Source: Lentzea kentuckyensis
Lineage (GTDB): Bacteria > Actinomycetota > Actinomycetes > Mycobacteriales > Pseudonocardiaceae
Assembly: GCF_002150765.1 (NCBI RefSeq)
Contig: NZ_MUYM01000134.1
Location: 1 to 55,649 of the forward strand
Direction of reading: 5' to 3'
Length of the DNA stretch: 55,649 nt
The notes below the pieces were generated by a model. That model had not been told where the DNA came from. It did not search any database and was given only the letters and a program-made list of their open reading frames with translations. Position numbers and translations under genes: made by a program. This document shows positions 23,779 to 31,083 of the stretch, piece after piece; position 1 is the first letter of the stretch, and every line of letters starts with the position of its first letter.

Positions 23779-24387
23779 GTGTCACCTTCGAAGTCCCGCA
23801 CGGACGCGCTGATGGCGGGCGAGGAGCTCAGCTCCGCGGCCCAGCGCGAACGGCGCAAGAGGATCGTCGACGCGACCATCGCGCTGGCGTCCAAGGGCGG
23901 GTTCGACGCCGTCCAGATGCGCGCCGTCGCCGACCGGGCGGACGTCGCGCTGGGCACGTTGTACCGCTACTTCCCGTCGAAGGTCCACCTGCTCGTGTCG
24001 AGCCTCGCCGTGGAACTGGAGCGCGCCCAGGAGAAGATGGACCGCACCACGGTCCCCGGCGACAGCCCCTACGAGCGCGTGCTGTTCGTGCTCGGCCGCA
24101 TCACCCGCGGCCTGCAGCGCAACCCCCACCTCACCGAGGCGATGACCCGCGCGTTCACCTTCGCCGACGCCTCCGCCGGCGCCGAGATCGACCGCGTGTC
24201 CTGGCTGATGGAGTCGATGTTCACCCGCGCGATGAGCGAGGAGGAGCCGACCGACGAGCAGAAGGCGATCGCCCGCGTGATCGGCGACGTGTGGCTGTCG
24301 AACCTGGTCGCCTGGGTGACGCGCCGGGCCACGGCCACGGACGTCGCGAACCGCCTCGAACTCACCGTGCGACTGCTGCTCAAGTAA
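23779..24387 (+). CDS. kstR: KstR, TetR-family repressor of the steroid regulon
   Basis: A 202-aa TetR-type regulator. The N-terminal helix-turn-helix reads KGGFDAVQMRAVADRADVALG then TLYRYFPSKVHLL, nearly identical to the KstR DNA-binding region. The C-terminal domain holds FADASAGAEIDRV and DVWLSNLVAWVTRRA, also KstR-like. It represses steroid genes and is released by a sterol-derived CoA thioester. The GTG at 23779, preceded by AGGAGG 9 nt upstream, is preferred over an in-frame ATG at 23713. It is divergent from chsE3 with a KstR box between them. Confidence 0.93.
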   Translation: MSPSKSRTDALMAGEELSSAAQRERRKRIVDATIALASKGGFDAVQMRAVADRADVALGTLYRYFPSKVHLLVSSLAVELERAQEKMDRTTVPGDSPYERVLFVLGRITRGLQRNPHLTEAMTRAFTFADASAGAEIDRVSWLMESMFTRAMSEEEPTDEQKAIARVIGDVWLSNLVAWVTRRATATDVANRLELTVRLLLK

Positions 24388-24408
24388 CAACGGCCTTACT
24401 CTGAGCGG

Positions 24409-27400
24409 GTGCAGCGCATCCGCGTGTTCCTGTCGTCACCGGGCGACGTCGCCGACGAGCGCGCGATCGCGCTCGAGGTGCTCGACCGGCTGCCGTACGA
24501 ACCTGCGTTGCGCGGGCGGGTGGCGCTCGAGGTCGTCGCGTGGGACAAGCCCGGCGCGGGCGCGCCGATCCTCGCTTCCGGCACACCCCAGGCGTCGATC
24601 GACAGCGGACTGCCGCGGCCGCGGGACTGCGACGTGGTCGTGGTGCTGTTCTGGGCGCGGATGGGCACTCCGTTGCCGTACCCCGAGTACTCGCGTGCGG
24701 GTCAGCCCTACCTGTCCGGTACGGAGTGGGAGTTCGAGGACGGCGTCAGCGGCAGCGGACAGGTGCTGCTCTACCGCCGGACCACCGAGCTGTTGATCAG
24801 CGCGTCCGATCCGGAGCGGACGAAGAAGCAGGAGCAGTACGACCGGGTCGAGGGCTTCTTCGCGCGCCTGCGGGATCCCGTGACCGGAGCGATTCTGCGT
24901 GGCCACAAGGGGTACGCGGCTCCCGAGCAGTTCCGCGAGGAGCTGAGCGCCGACCTGCGCGAGGTGCTGCACCGGCTGGTCGTCGGTGAGGCCAGGCAGG
25001 ACACCGGCCCGCGGTGGCGGGGGTCGCCGTTTCCCGGGCTGCGGTCGTTCACGCCGAACGACGCGCCGATCTACTTCGGACGCGGCCGCGAGACCGACGA
25101 ACTGGTCAGCCGGGTCGACGCCAGCCGGTTCGTCGCGGTGGTCGGCGCCAGCGGCTCTGGCAAGTCCTCGCTGGTGGGCGCCGGACTGATCCCCCGGCTG
25201 GCCGCGCGCGGGTGGACGGTGCCCGAGCACACCGGCAACCAGTGGTTCGGCCCGCGCTTCACGCCGGCCGAACTGGGCGACGATCCGTTCCTCGCGCTCG
25301 CCGTGAAGCTCGGCGGGACACCGCGTGAAGTCGTGCGGGACCTGCGCGCCGGCGACCTCGCCCGGCACGTCACCGGTGAGACGCTGATCTTCGTCGACCA
25401 GTTCGAGGAGCTCTTCACGATCGTCGCGCCGGAGCACGTCGAGCCGTTCGTCGCGCTGCTCGCGAACCCCGGCCCTGCCCACGTCGTGGCCACCGTCCGC
25501 TCCGACTTCTACCACCGGTGCGTGGAGATCCCGGCCCTCGCGAAACTGCTGGAGACCGGCCAGTTCCCGCTGTCGACGCCGACCGACACGTTGATCGACA
25601 TGATCGCCAGGCCCGCCGAGCGCGCCGGTCTGGAGTTCGACGAGGGACTGCCCGGCCGGATCCTGGACGACGCCGGCAAACAACCCGGCACCCTCCCCCT
25701 GCTCGCCTACACCCTCGACGAGTTGCACCGCGTCTGCCCCGGCACGCTCACCCACCACGCGTACGAACGACTCGGCGGCGTGGCGGGCGCGATCGGCACC
25801 CGAGCCGAGGACGTGTTCCAGCGCAAACTCGACGACGCCACCCGCGCCACCTTCGACGCGGTGTTCCGCGAACTGGTCGACATCGACGAACACGGCCACG
25901 TGGCCCGCCGCCGCGCCCCACTGTCCACTGTGGTCACGAATCCCGCCGCGGAGCGCCTGATCGACGTCTTCGTCGAGGCCCGCCTGCTGGTGCGCAGCGC
26001 CGACGCCGGCCAGGAACCCGTGGTGTCCGCCGCGCACGAGGCCTTGTTCGGCAGCTGGGACCGCCTGCGGGAGTGGATCGAGCTGGGCCAGGACGACCTC
26101 GTCCTGCTCCGCCGAGTCCGTGCCGCCGCCCGCGAGTGGGACGAGGCGGACCGCGCGGACGCCTACCTCTGGCAACACGAACGCCTCCAGCCGGTGTACG
26201 AGATGATCGCCCGCCTGCAGCCGACCGTCGATCCGGTGCTGGAGCAGTTCATCCGCCCCGAACACGAACGCCTGCTGGCCGAGTTCACCTCCCCCGCACT
26301 GGAGGGCTACCGACGCCAGAACATCGCCGACCGCCTGTGCGTCATCGGCGTCTACGTGGTCCCGGAACTGATGGACGCCATGCTCGACGGCGTCCCGGCC
26401 GTGCGCACTGCCGCGGCGGCCGCACTCGCCCGGCTCGCCCCGGCGTCCGTCATCGGCCTGGTGGAAGCGGCGGCCCATCACCCCTCAGCCGATGTGCGGC
26501 TCGCCGCGCTGAGTGCGTTGCGGCAGACCACAGATCCGCAGGTCGTCCCGGCCCTCGGCCACGCGCTGCACGATCCCGACGACCGCGTGCGCTCCCTCGC
26601 CAGCGGTGGTCTGCGCGCCATCGGGGGTGCCGAGGCGCAGGCGATCCTCGCGGCCGCTTCGACCGACGCCGACGTCGACATCCGGTGGCAGGCCGTCGGC
26701 ATGCTCGGCGCGTTCGGTGAGGCGGCGGTCAGTCCGCTGCTGCTCGCCATGCGCGACAACGACGTCCGGGTGCGCACCGACGCGCTCCGGGCTCTGCAGG
26801 CGATCTGCGCCGACGCACCGGAGCCGTTGATCAGTGCGTTGCACGACCAGAGCGCGAGCGTGCGGGCCGCGGCCACCGAGGTGCTGGGGACGCTGGACGA
26901 ACGCGCGATCCCGGCGTTGCTGGCGGCGCGTGACGACCTGGACGACGACGTGGCCTGGCGAGTGGCCGATGCGTTGGAAGCCCTGGGGCACAACGATCCG
27001 GTGGACGAGTTGATCGCCAACCTGCCGGACGGCATCGAGGCGCTGGTGCGATGCGGCGACGAAGCGGTAACTCCTTTGCAGGCTGCGCTCATGTCGCCCC
27101 GCCCCAGTGAGGTGCGAGTCGCCGCCGCCCGTGCGCTGAGCCGGCTTGGTCCCGACGGCGCCGAAGCGCTGCAGGCAGCGGTGGAGGACGAACGTCCCCA
27201 AGTCTGGCTCAGGGCCATGGATGCGCTGGAAACCTGGCCCGGTGGCATGAACGACATGCTCAACCGCCAGGCGCGGCAGTGTGAGGTCGCGATAGCCCTG
27301 CTCCCCACGAGCGATCTTCTTCTTGCCGCAGCGCTCATGGATGCGCCGACTCGCCAAATGATCGCGCAGACGCTGCAGATCAGGTCCACCGAGGAGGTGA

Positions 27401-27714
27401 AGGCCACCGTCGTGCGGCTCATGCAGGACAGAGAACGATCTGTGTGGGCCGCCGCCACGGACAGCGCTGCGGTAATCGGTTCGGAGATGCTGCCGCTGCT
27501 GGCGCCCTTGGTGCACAGCGCGAACTCGGATGTACGAACTGCGGTCGAGCTCGCGCTGCGTGCGATCGGCGGCGAAGCTGTGCCCTGGCTGCTCGATCTG
27601 GTGTCCGCATCCGACCAACGCGCACGAAAACTGGCCATCGCGGTGTTGACCGACATCGGCACGCCGGCAGCCGTGTTCGGGCTGGCTGAGCGCGGGATTC
27701 AGCCGAGGAAGTAG
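24409..27714 (+). CDS. DUF4062-nSTAND1-HEAT NTPase, likely immune/conflict protein
   Basis: A large 1101-aa multidomain protein. Residues about 1-110 form a DUF4062 domain (RVFLSSPGDVADERA), a TIR-like fold found in conflict proteins. An nSTAND1 NTPase begins at FPGLRSFTPNDAPIYFGR and carries Walker A GASGSGKS (246-253) and Walker B LIFVDQFEEL (326-335). The C-terminal half (about 650-1095) is a run of HEAT/PBS-type repeats of about 30 residues, in place of the WD40 or TPR arrays often seen. STAND proteins of this shape sense a ligand with the repeats and oligomerize to activate an effector, and some are antiphage (Avs-like). The GTG start lies 21 bp after kstR. It is convergent with a tail-sheath-like gene. 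Confidence 0.85.
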   Translation: MQRIRVFLSSPGDVADERAIALEVLDRLPYEPALRGRVALEVVAWDKPGAGAPILASGTPQASIDSGLPRPRDCDVVVVLFWARMGTPLPYPEYSRAGQPYLSGTEWEFEDGVSGSGQVLLYRRTTELLISASDPERTKKQEQYDRVEGFFARLRDPVTGAILRGHKGYAAPEQFREELSADLREVLHRLVVGEARQDTGPRWRGSPFPGLRSFTPNDAPIYFGRGRETDELVSRVDASRFVAVVGASGSGKSSLVGAGLIPRLAARGWTVPEHTGNQWFGPRFTPAELGDDPFLALAVKLGGTPREVVRDLRAGDLARHVTGETLIFVDQFEELFTIVAPEHVEPFVALLANPGPAHVVATVRSDFYHRCVEIPALAKLLETGQFPLSTPTDTLIDMIARPAERAGLEFDEGLPGRILDDAGKQPGTLPLLAYTLDELHRVCPGTLTHHAYERLGGVAGAIGTRAEDVFQRKLDDATRATFDAVFRELVDIDEHGHVARRRAPLSTVVTNPAAERLIDVFVEARLLVRSADAGQEPVVSAAHEALFGSWDRLREWIELGQDDLVLLRRVRAAAREWDEADRADAYLWQHERLQPVYEMIARLQPTVDPVLEQFIRPEHERLLAEFTSPALEGYRRQNIADRLCVIGVYVVPELMDAMLDGVPAVRTAAAAALARLAPASVIGLVEAAAHHPSADVRLAALSALRQTTDPQVVPALGHALHDPDDRVRSLASGGLRAIGGAEAQAILAAASTDADVDIRWQAVGMLGAFGEAAVSPLLLAMRDNDVRVRTDALRALQAICADAPEPLISALHDQSASVRAAATEVLGTLDERAIPALLAARDDLDDDVAWRVADALEALGHNDPVDELIANLPDGIEALVRCGDEAVTPLQAALMSPRPSEVRVAAARALSRLGPDGAEALQAAVEDERPQVWLRAMDALETWPGGMNDMLNRQARQCEVAIALLPTSDLLLAAALMDAPTRQMIAQTLQIRSTEEVKATVVRLMQDRERSVWAAATDSAAVIGSEMLPLLAPLVHSANSDVRTAVELALRAIGGEAVPWLLDLVSASDQRARKLAIAVLTDIGTPAAVFGLAERGIQPRK

Positions 27715-28847
27715 ACCACCCGGAAGAACAACGGCCCCCGTCCCACCGTGATCCCGCACTCGGCGACGATTTGGTTCGCGTCCCGGGTCTCCGGCGGGTT
27801 CGCCGCGTCGTCGCACCGCACCGAATAGGCCTCGGCCGGGGTCTCACCCTCCAGCGCACCTGAACGCCACAACAACCCGAGGAACTCGTCCAGCGCACTC
27901 TCGATCCGCTGGAAAAGACCTTTGTCGTACGAGTCCTCGAAGATCACCCAACTCGTACCCGCGACGATGTTGCGCCCGACGAAGTTCATCAGCCTCCGCC
28001 GGTCCAGCCGGAACCACGCCGGATCGCTCGACATCGTGCGCGCACCCCACACCCGGATGCCGCTCGCCATGGAGACCAGGCAGTTGACGCCCCACGGATG
28101 GAGCAACTCCTGTTCGGTCTTCATGAGGTCCTCCTCCAGGCCGATCACGCCCCGCAGTTCGAGGTTCGCGGCTTGGCGATGCGGCCCCCGCAGCAGATCG
28201 GACCGCGCGTAAGCACCTGCGACGTGGCCACACGGCGGTACGGACACGATCCCGGTGTGGTCGATGATGCGCAGCCAGGGGTAATACAGCGCCGCGAACT
28301 TCGAGTCGTAACCGCGATGGGTTCGCCAGTTCCGGACCTCCTGTGCGCCGAGCCCCGGTGGCGGGTCGATGATCGCGATGCGGTCGCCCATCATCTCGCA
28401 GTGCGTGATGGCGTGTAGCCGACCGGCGTGTGCGGAGTCGTCGATGCCCGTCAGGTCGGGCAGGCACACCGTTGAGACGTCCTCAATGCGCTCTAGCATG
28501 GTGAACGCCTCGTCGAGGTTGTCGGTCGGGACGATCCAGCACCCCGTGCCGCCATTCTGGAAGAAGCCCTGCACTGCGCGCGGCAGGTTCACGGTTTCTT
28601 CGGACACGTCCCAGAACTGGCGGCGATAGGCATCCCAGCTGGTCACGTAAACCGGCTCGGTCCCATCCTGACGTGCGGGGCGGCCGATGAAGGCGGCGAT
28701 CGAGTGTTCGGCCAGCCATTTCGCCGGGATGCCCGGCTTCAACGGCCGCGGCGGTTCGTAGGGGCGACGCAGCTGCGGGTTCGTCCAGGAGCCGACCTCC
28801 ACCTCTTCGATGTAGACACCGGGGCGCAAGTAGGTTGGCACGCGCAC
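27699..28847 (-). CDS. Orphan phage tail-sheath-like protein
   Basis: A 382-aa protein that begins PTYLRPGVYIEEVEVGSW, the hallmark N-terminus of contractile tail sheath proteins of phages, R-pyocins and extracellular contractile injection systems. The C-terminal part (GARTMSSDPAWFRLDRRRLMNFVGRNIVAGTSWVIFED) matches the conserved sheath core that forms the interlocking strands. The GTG at 28847 with GAGG 9 nt upstream is chosen; an in-frame ATG at 28958 would add 37 residues. No tube, baseplate, spike or AAA+ ATPase gene is near, so it cannot build a contractile machine from this locus. It overlaps the STAND gene by 16 nt at their 3' ends. Confidence 0.85.
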   Translation of the reverse strand: MRVPTYLRPGVYIEEVEVGSWTNPQLRRPYEPPRPLKPGIPAKWLAEHSIAAFIGRPARQDGTEPVYVTSWDAYRRQFWDVSEETVNLPRAVQGFFQNGGTGCWIVPTDNLDEAFTMLERIEDVSTVCLPDLTGIDDSAHAGRLHAITHCEMMGDRIAIIDPPPGLGAQEVRNWRTHRGYDSKFAALYYPWLRIIDHTGIVSVPPCGHVAGAYARSDLLRGPHRQAANLELRGVIGLEEDLMKTEQELLHPWGVNCLVSMASGIRVWGARTMSSDPAWFRLDRRRLMNFVGRNIVAGTSWVIFEDSYDKGLFQRIESALDEFLGLLWRSGALEGETPAEAYSVRCDDAANPPETRDANQIVAECGITVGRGPLFFRVVYFLG

Positions 28848-28970
28848 ATCGTGACACCTCGGCACCCGGCGCGGCATGATCTCGGGCGTGCGCGTCGTCC
28901 TCAGGTACGACCCGCCCGTCACCCCGGCGAATGATGCGAGCGCAGCCCGACCGGCCATAATTTCTGTCCT

Positions 28971-29369
28971 GTGAAGACACTCATCGTCCTCGCCGTGCTG
29001 GCCGTGATCGGCGGCGGCACGGTGTTCCTGGTGAACCAGAAGGGCGGCTGGACCACGCTGACCGGCAAGGCCTGGGCCATCACCTACGAGGTCAAGGCCC
29101 AGCCCGCCGACACGGCCGTGGACGTGACCTACGCCGAGAACGCCGATCGCTACCGCAAGGAGACCCCGAAGTCGGTCACCACCAGCAAGCCGCTGCCGTG
29201 GCAGCACGAGGTCGTCATCAACGCGGGCGAGAAGGCGCAGGTCTCCGCCACGCCCAAGGGTGACCAGGTGCTGACGTGCCGGATCCTGCTCGACGGCGTC
29301 AAGGAGCTGGCGACGGCGACCGCGAAGCCCGGCCAGGAGGTCACCTGCGAAGCCGTCACCGGCGGCTGA
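28971..29369 (+). CDS. Small MmpS-like membrane-anchored protein
   Basis: A 132-aa protein with an N-terminal membrane helix (TLIVLAVLAVIGGGTVFLV, about 3-21) and an extracytoplasmic beta-rich domain. The pattern ITYEVKA, then VTYAE, PLPWQHEVVINAGEKAQVSA, LTCRILLDGVKE and VTCEAV, with two cysteines, resembles the MmpS-family accessory domain. MmpS proteins normally work with MmpL lipid exporters, but no MmpL gene is present here. The GTG start lies 123 bp from the divergent sheath gene. The function is unknown. Confidence 0.65.
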   Translation: MKTLIVLAVLAVIGGGTVFLVNQKGGWTTLTGKAWAITYEVKAQPADTAVDVTYAENADRYRKETPKSVTTSKPLPWQHEVVINAGEKAQVSATPKGDQVLTCRILLDGVKELATATAKPGQEVTCEAVTGG

Positions 29370-29530
29370 TTCAGCACACTGAACCGACAGGTTGGCACAA
29401 ACACGACGAATCGACCCGATACATCGGATCTATTAGTACCGGAACTGACGTTACCGGCCAGATTCGGCGCGTTGGCGCCTTGACCCATCGGGTCGATACT
29501 GCTTGTGTGGCCCCGAGTACAGGGGGTCAC

Positions 29531-30106
29531 ATGACGACCAGCAGGCGGCAGTTCTTCGGCCAGGCGGCGGCGGTGTCGGCGGGCGTCGCGTTGTCCGCAC
29601 CGGCGGCCGAAGCCTTGGCGAGCGCGGCACCACCCGAGGCACAGGGCCTGGTCGAGGTGGCGTTCAAGGTCAACGGCGAGCGCCAGAAGCTCAGTCTCGA
29701 CCCACGGGTGACGCTCCTGGACGCGCTGCGGGAACGGCTCGGGCTCGTCGGCACGAAGAAGGGCTGCGACCGCGGCCAGTGCGGCGCCTGCACCGTGCAC
29801 GTGGACGACCGGCGGGTGCTGTCGTGCCTGACGCTCACGGCGACCTTGCAGGGCAAGGAGGTCACCACGATCGAGGGCATCGCGCACGGCGACGAGCTGC
29901 ATCCAGTGCAGCAGGCGTTCATCGACCACGACGGCTTCCAGTGCGGGTTCTGCACGTCCGGGCAGATCATGTCCGCGGTCAAGGTCGCCGAGGACCGCGA
30001 GGTGCGCACCGACGACCAGATCCGCGAGGCCATGTCCGGCAACCTCTGCCGCTGCGGCGCCTATCCGAACATCCTCGAAGCGATCAAGCAGGTCAAGGAG
30101 AGCTGA
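29531..30106 (+). CDS. paoA: Molybdenum aldehyde oxidoreductase, [2Fe-2S] subunit (PaoA-like, Tat-exported)
   Basis: A 191-aa iron-sulfur subunit. It begins with a twin-arginine signal (TSRRQFFGQAAAVSAG), so the folded complex is probably exported. Two [2Fe-2S] motifs are clear: CDRGQCGACTVHV with a distal Cys in SCLTLT, and CGFCTSGQ with CRCGAYPN. It belongs with the FAD and molybdenum subunits that follow in the same operon, in the order of E. coli PaoABC/YagTSR, which oxidizes aromatic aldehydes to acids. The ATG at 29531 is set by the Tat signal; upstream extensions lack coding character. Its stop overlaps paoB as TGATG. Confidence 0.88.
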   Translation: MTTSRRQFFGQAAAVSAGVALSAPAAEALASAAPPEAQGLVEVAFKVNGERQKLSLDPRVTLLDALRERLGLVGTKKGCDRGQCGACTVHVDDRRVLSCLTLTATLQGKEVTTIEGIAHGDELHPVQQAFIDHDGFQCGFCTSGQIMSAVKVAEDREVRTDDQIREAMSGNLCRCGAYPNILEAIKQVKES

Positions 30107-31083
30107 TGCGCGCGTTCGACTTCGCCACGGCGTCGACCGTCAGCGACGCCCTGAAGCTCGCCCGGCCGGGCTCCGCGTTCCTCGCCGGCGGCACCACCCT
30201 GGTCGACCTGATGAAGCTCGACGTCATGACGCCCGACCGCGTGATCGACGTCAACGCCCTGCCGCTCAAGGGAATCCGGCTGCGTGACGGCGCACTGCAC
30301 ATCGGCGCGCTGGAACGGATGGGCGACGTGGCCGCACATCCGGTCGTCACGTCCGTTCACCCGATGATCTCGCGAGCGTTGCTGCTCAGCGCGTCCGGGC
30401 AGCTGCGGAACATGGCGAGCATCGGCGGGAACCTGATGCAGCGCACCCGTTGTGACTACTTCCGCGACGTCACGTCGGCGTGCAACAAGCGCCTGCCAGG
30501 CAGCGGCTGCCCGGCGCTGACAGGGATCAACCGCGGCCACGCGATCCTCGGCACCAGCGACTCCTGCGTCGCGACCCACGCCAGCGACGTCGCCGTGGCG
30601 TTCGTCGCGCTGGAGGCCGAAGTCGTGCTCAGGAGCTCCGGCGGCGAACGGACGGTGCCGCTCGAGGAGTTCTACCGGTTGCCGGGCAGCACGCCGGAGC
30701 GGGAGAACGTGCTCGGGCCGGGCGAGCTGATCGCCGAGGTGGTCGTGCCGACACTGCCCTGGGCACGGCACTCCACCTACCTCAAGATCCGCGATCGGCA
30801 GTCCTACGAGTTCGCGCTCACCTCCGTCGCGGCGGCGATCAGCCTCAAACGCGGCGTGGTGCAGGACGTCCGGCTCGCGGCCGGCGGGGTCGGCACGAAA
30901 CCGTGGCGGCTGCGAGCCGTCGAGGAAGCCCTGAAAGGCGGGGTGGCGATGGAACGGACCTTCGCCGACGCCGCCGAGTCCGCGGTGGACGGAGCACGCC
31001 CGTTGGCGCACAACGCGTTCAAACCAAGCCTGTTGAAACGCTCGATCGTCCGCGCCCTGCTCGACGCGGCGGGTGTGCGGTGA
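30106..31083 (+). CDS. paoB: Molybdenum aldehyde oxidoreductase, FAD/[4Fe-4S] subunit (PaoB-like)
   Basis: A 325-aa FAD-binding subunit of the xanthine dehydrogenase family. The FAD motif is FLAGGTTLVDLMK, followed by ASIGGNLMQRTRC. A four-cysteine insert (CDYFRDVTSACNKR then GSGC, plus an upstream or downstream Cys) matches the extra [4Fe-4S] cluster known for PaoB. It transfers electrons between the [2Fe-2S] subunit and FAD. The start overlaps paoA and the stop overlaps paoC (GTGA), so the three subunits are made together. Confidence 0.88.
   Translation: MRAFDFATASTVSDALKLARPGSAFLAGGTTLVDLMKLDVMTPDRVIDVNALPLKGIRLRDGALHIGALERMGDVAAHPVVTSVHPMISRALLLSASGQLRNMASIGGNLMQRTRCDYFRDVTSACNKRLPGSGCPALTGINRGHAILGTSDSCVATHASDVAVAFVALEAEVVLRSSGGERTVPLEEFYRLPGSTPERENVLGPGELIAEVVVPTLPWARHSTYLKIRDRQSYEFALTSVAAAISLKRGVVQDVRLAAGGVGTKPWRLRAVEEALKGGVAMERTFADAAESAVDGARPLAHNAFKPSLLKRSIVRALLDAAGVR

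Noticed and set aside
24436..26481. A 681-codon minus-strand frame opposite the STAND gene
   Set aside because: No recognisable fold, biased composition, and the plus strand carries exact NTPase motifs.
27699..28847. A complete prophage or contractile injection cluster
   Set aside because: Only the sheath-like gene is present. Neighbours on both sides are unrelated, and no tube, baseplate, portal or integrase gene is seen.
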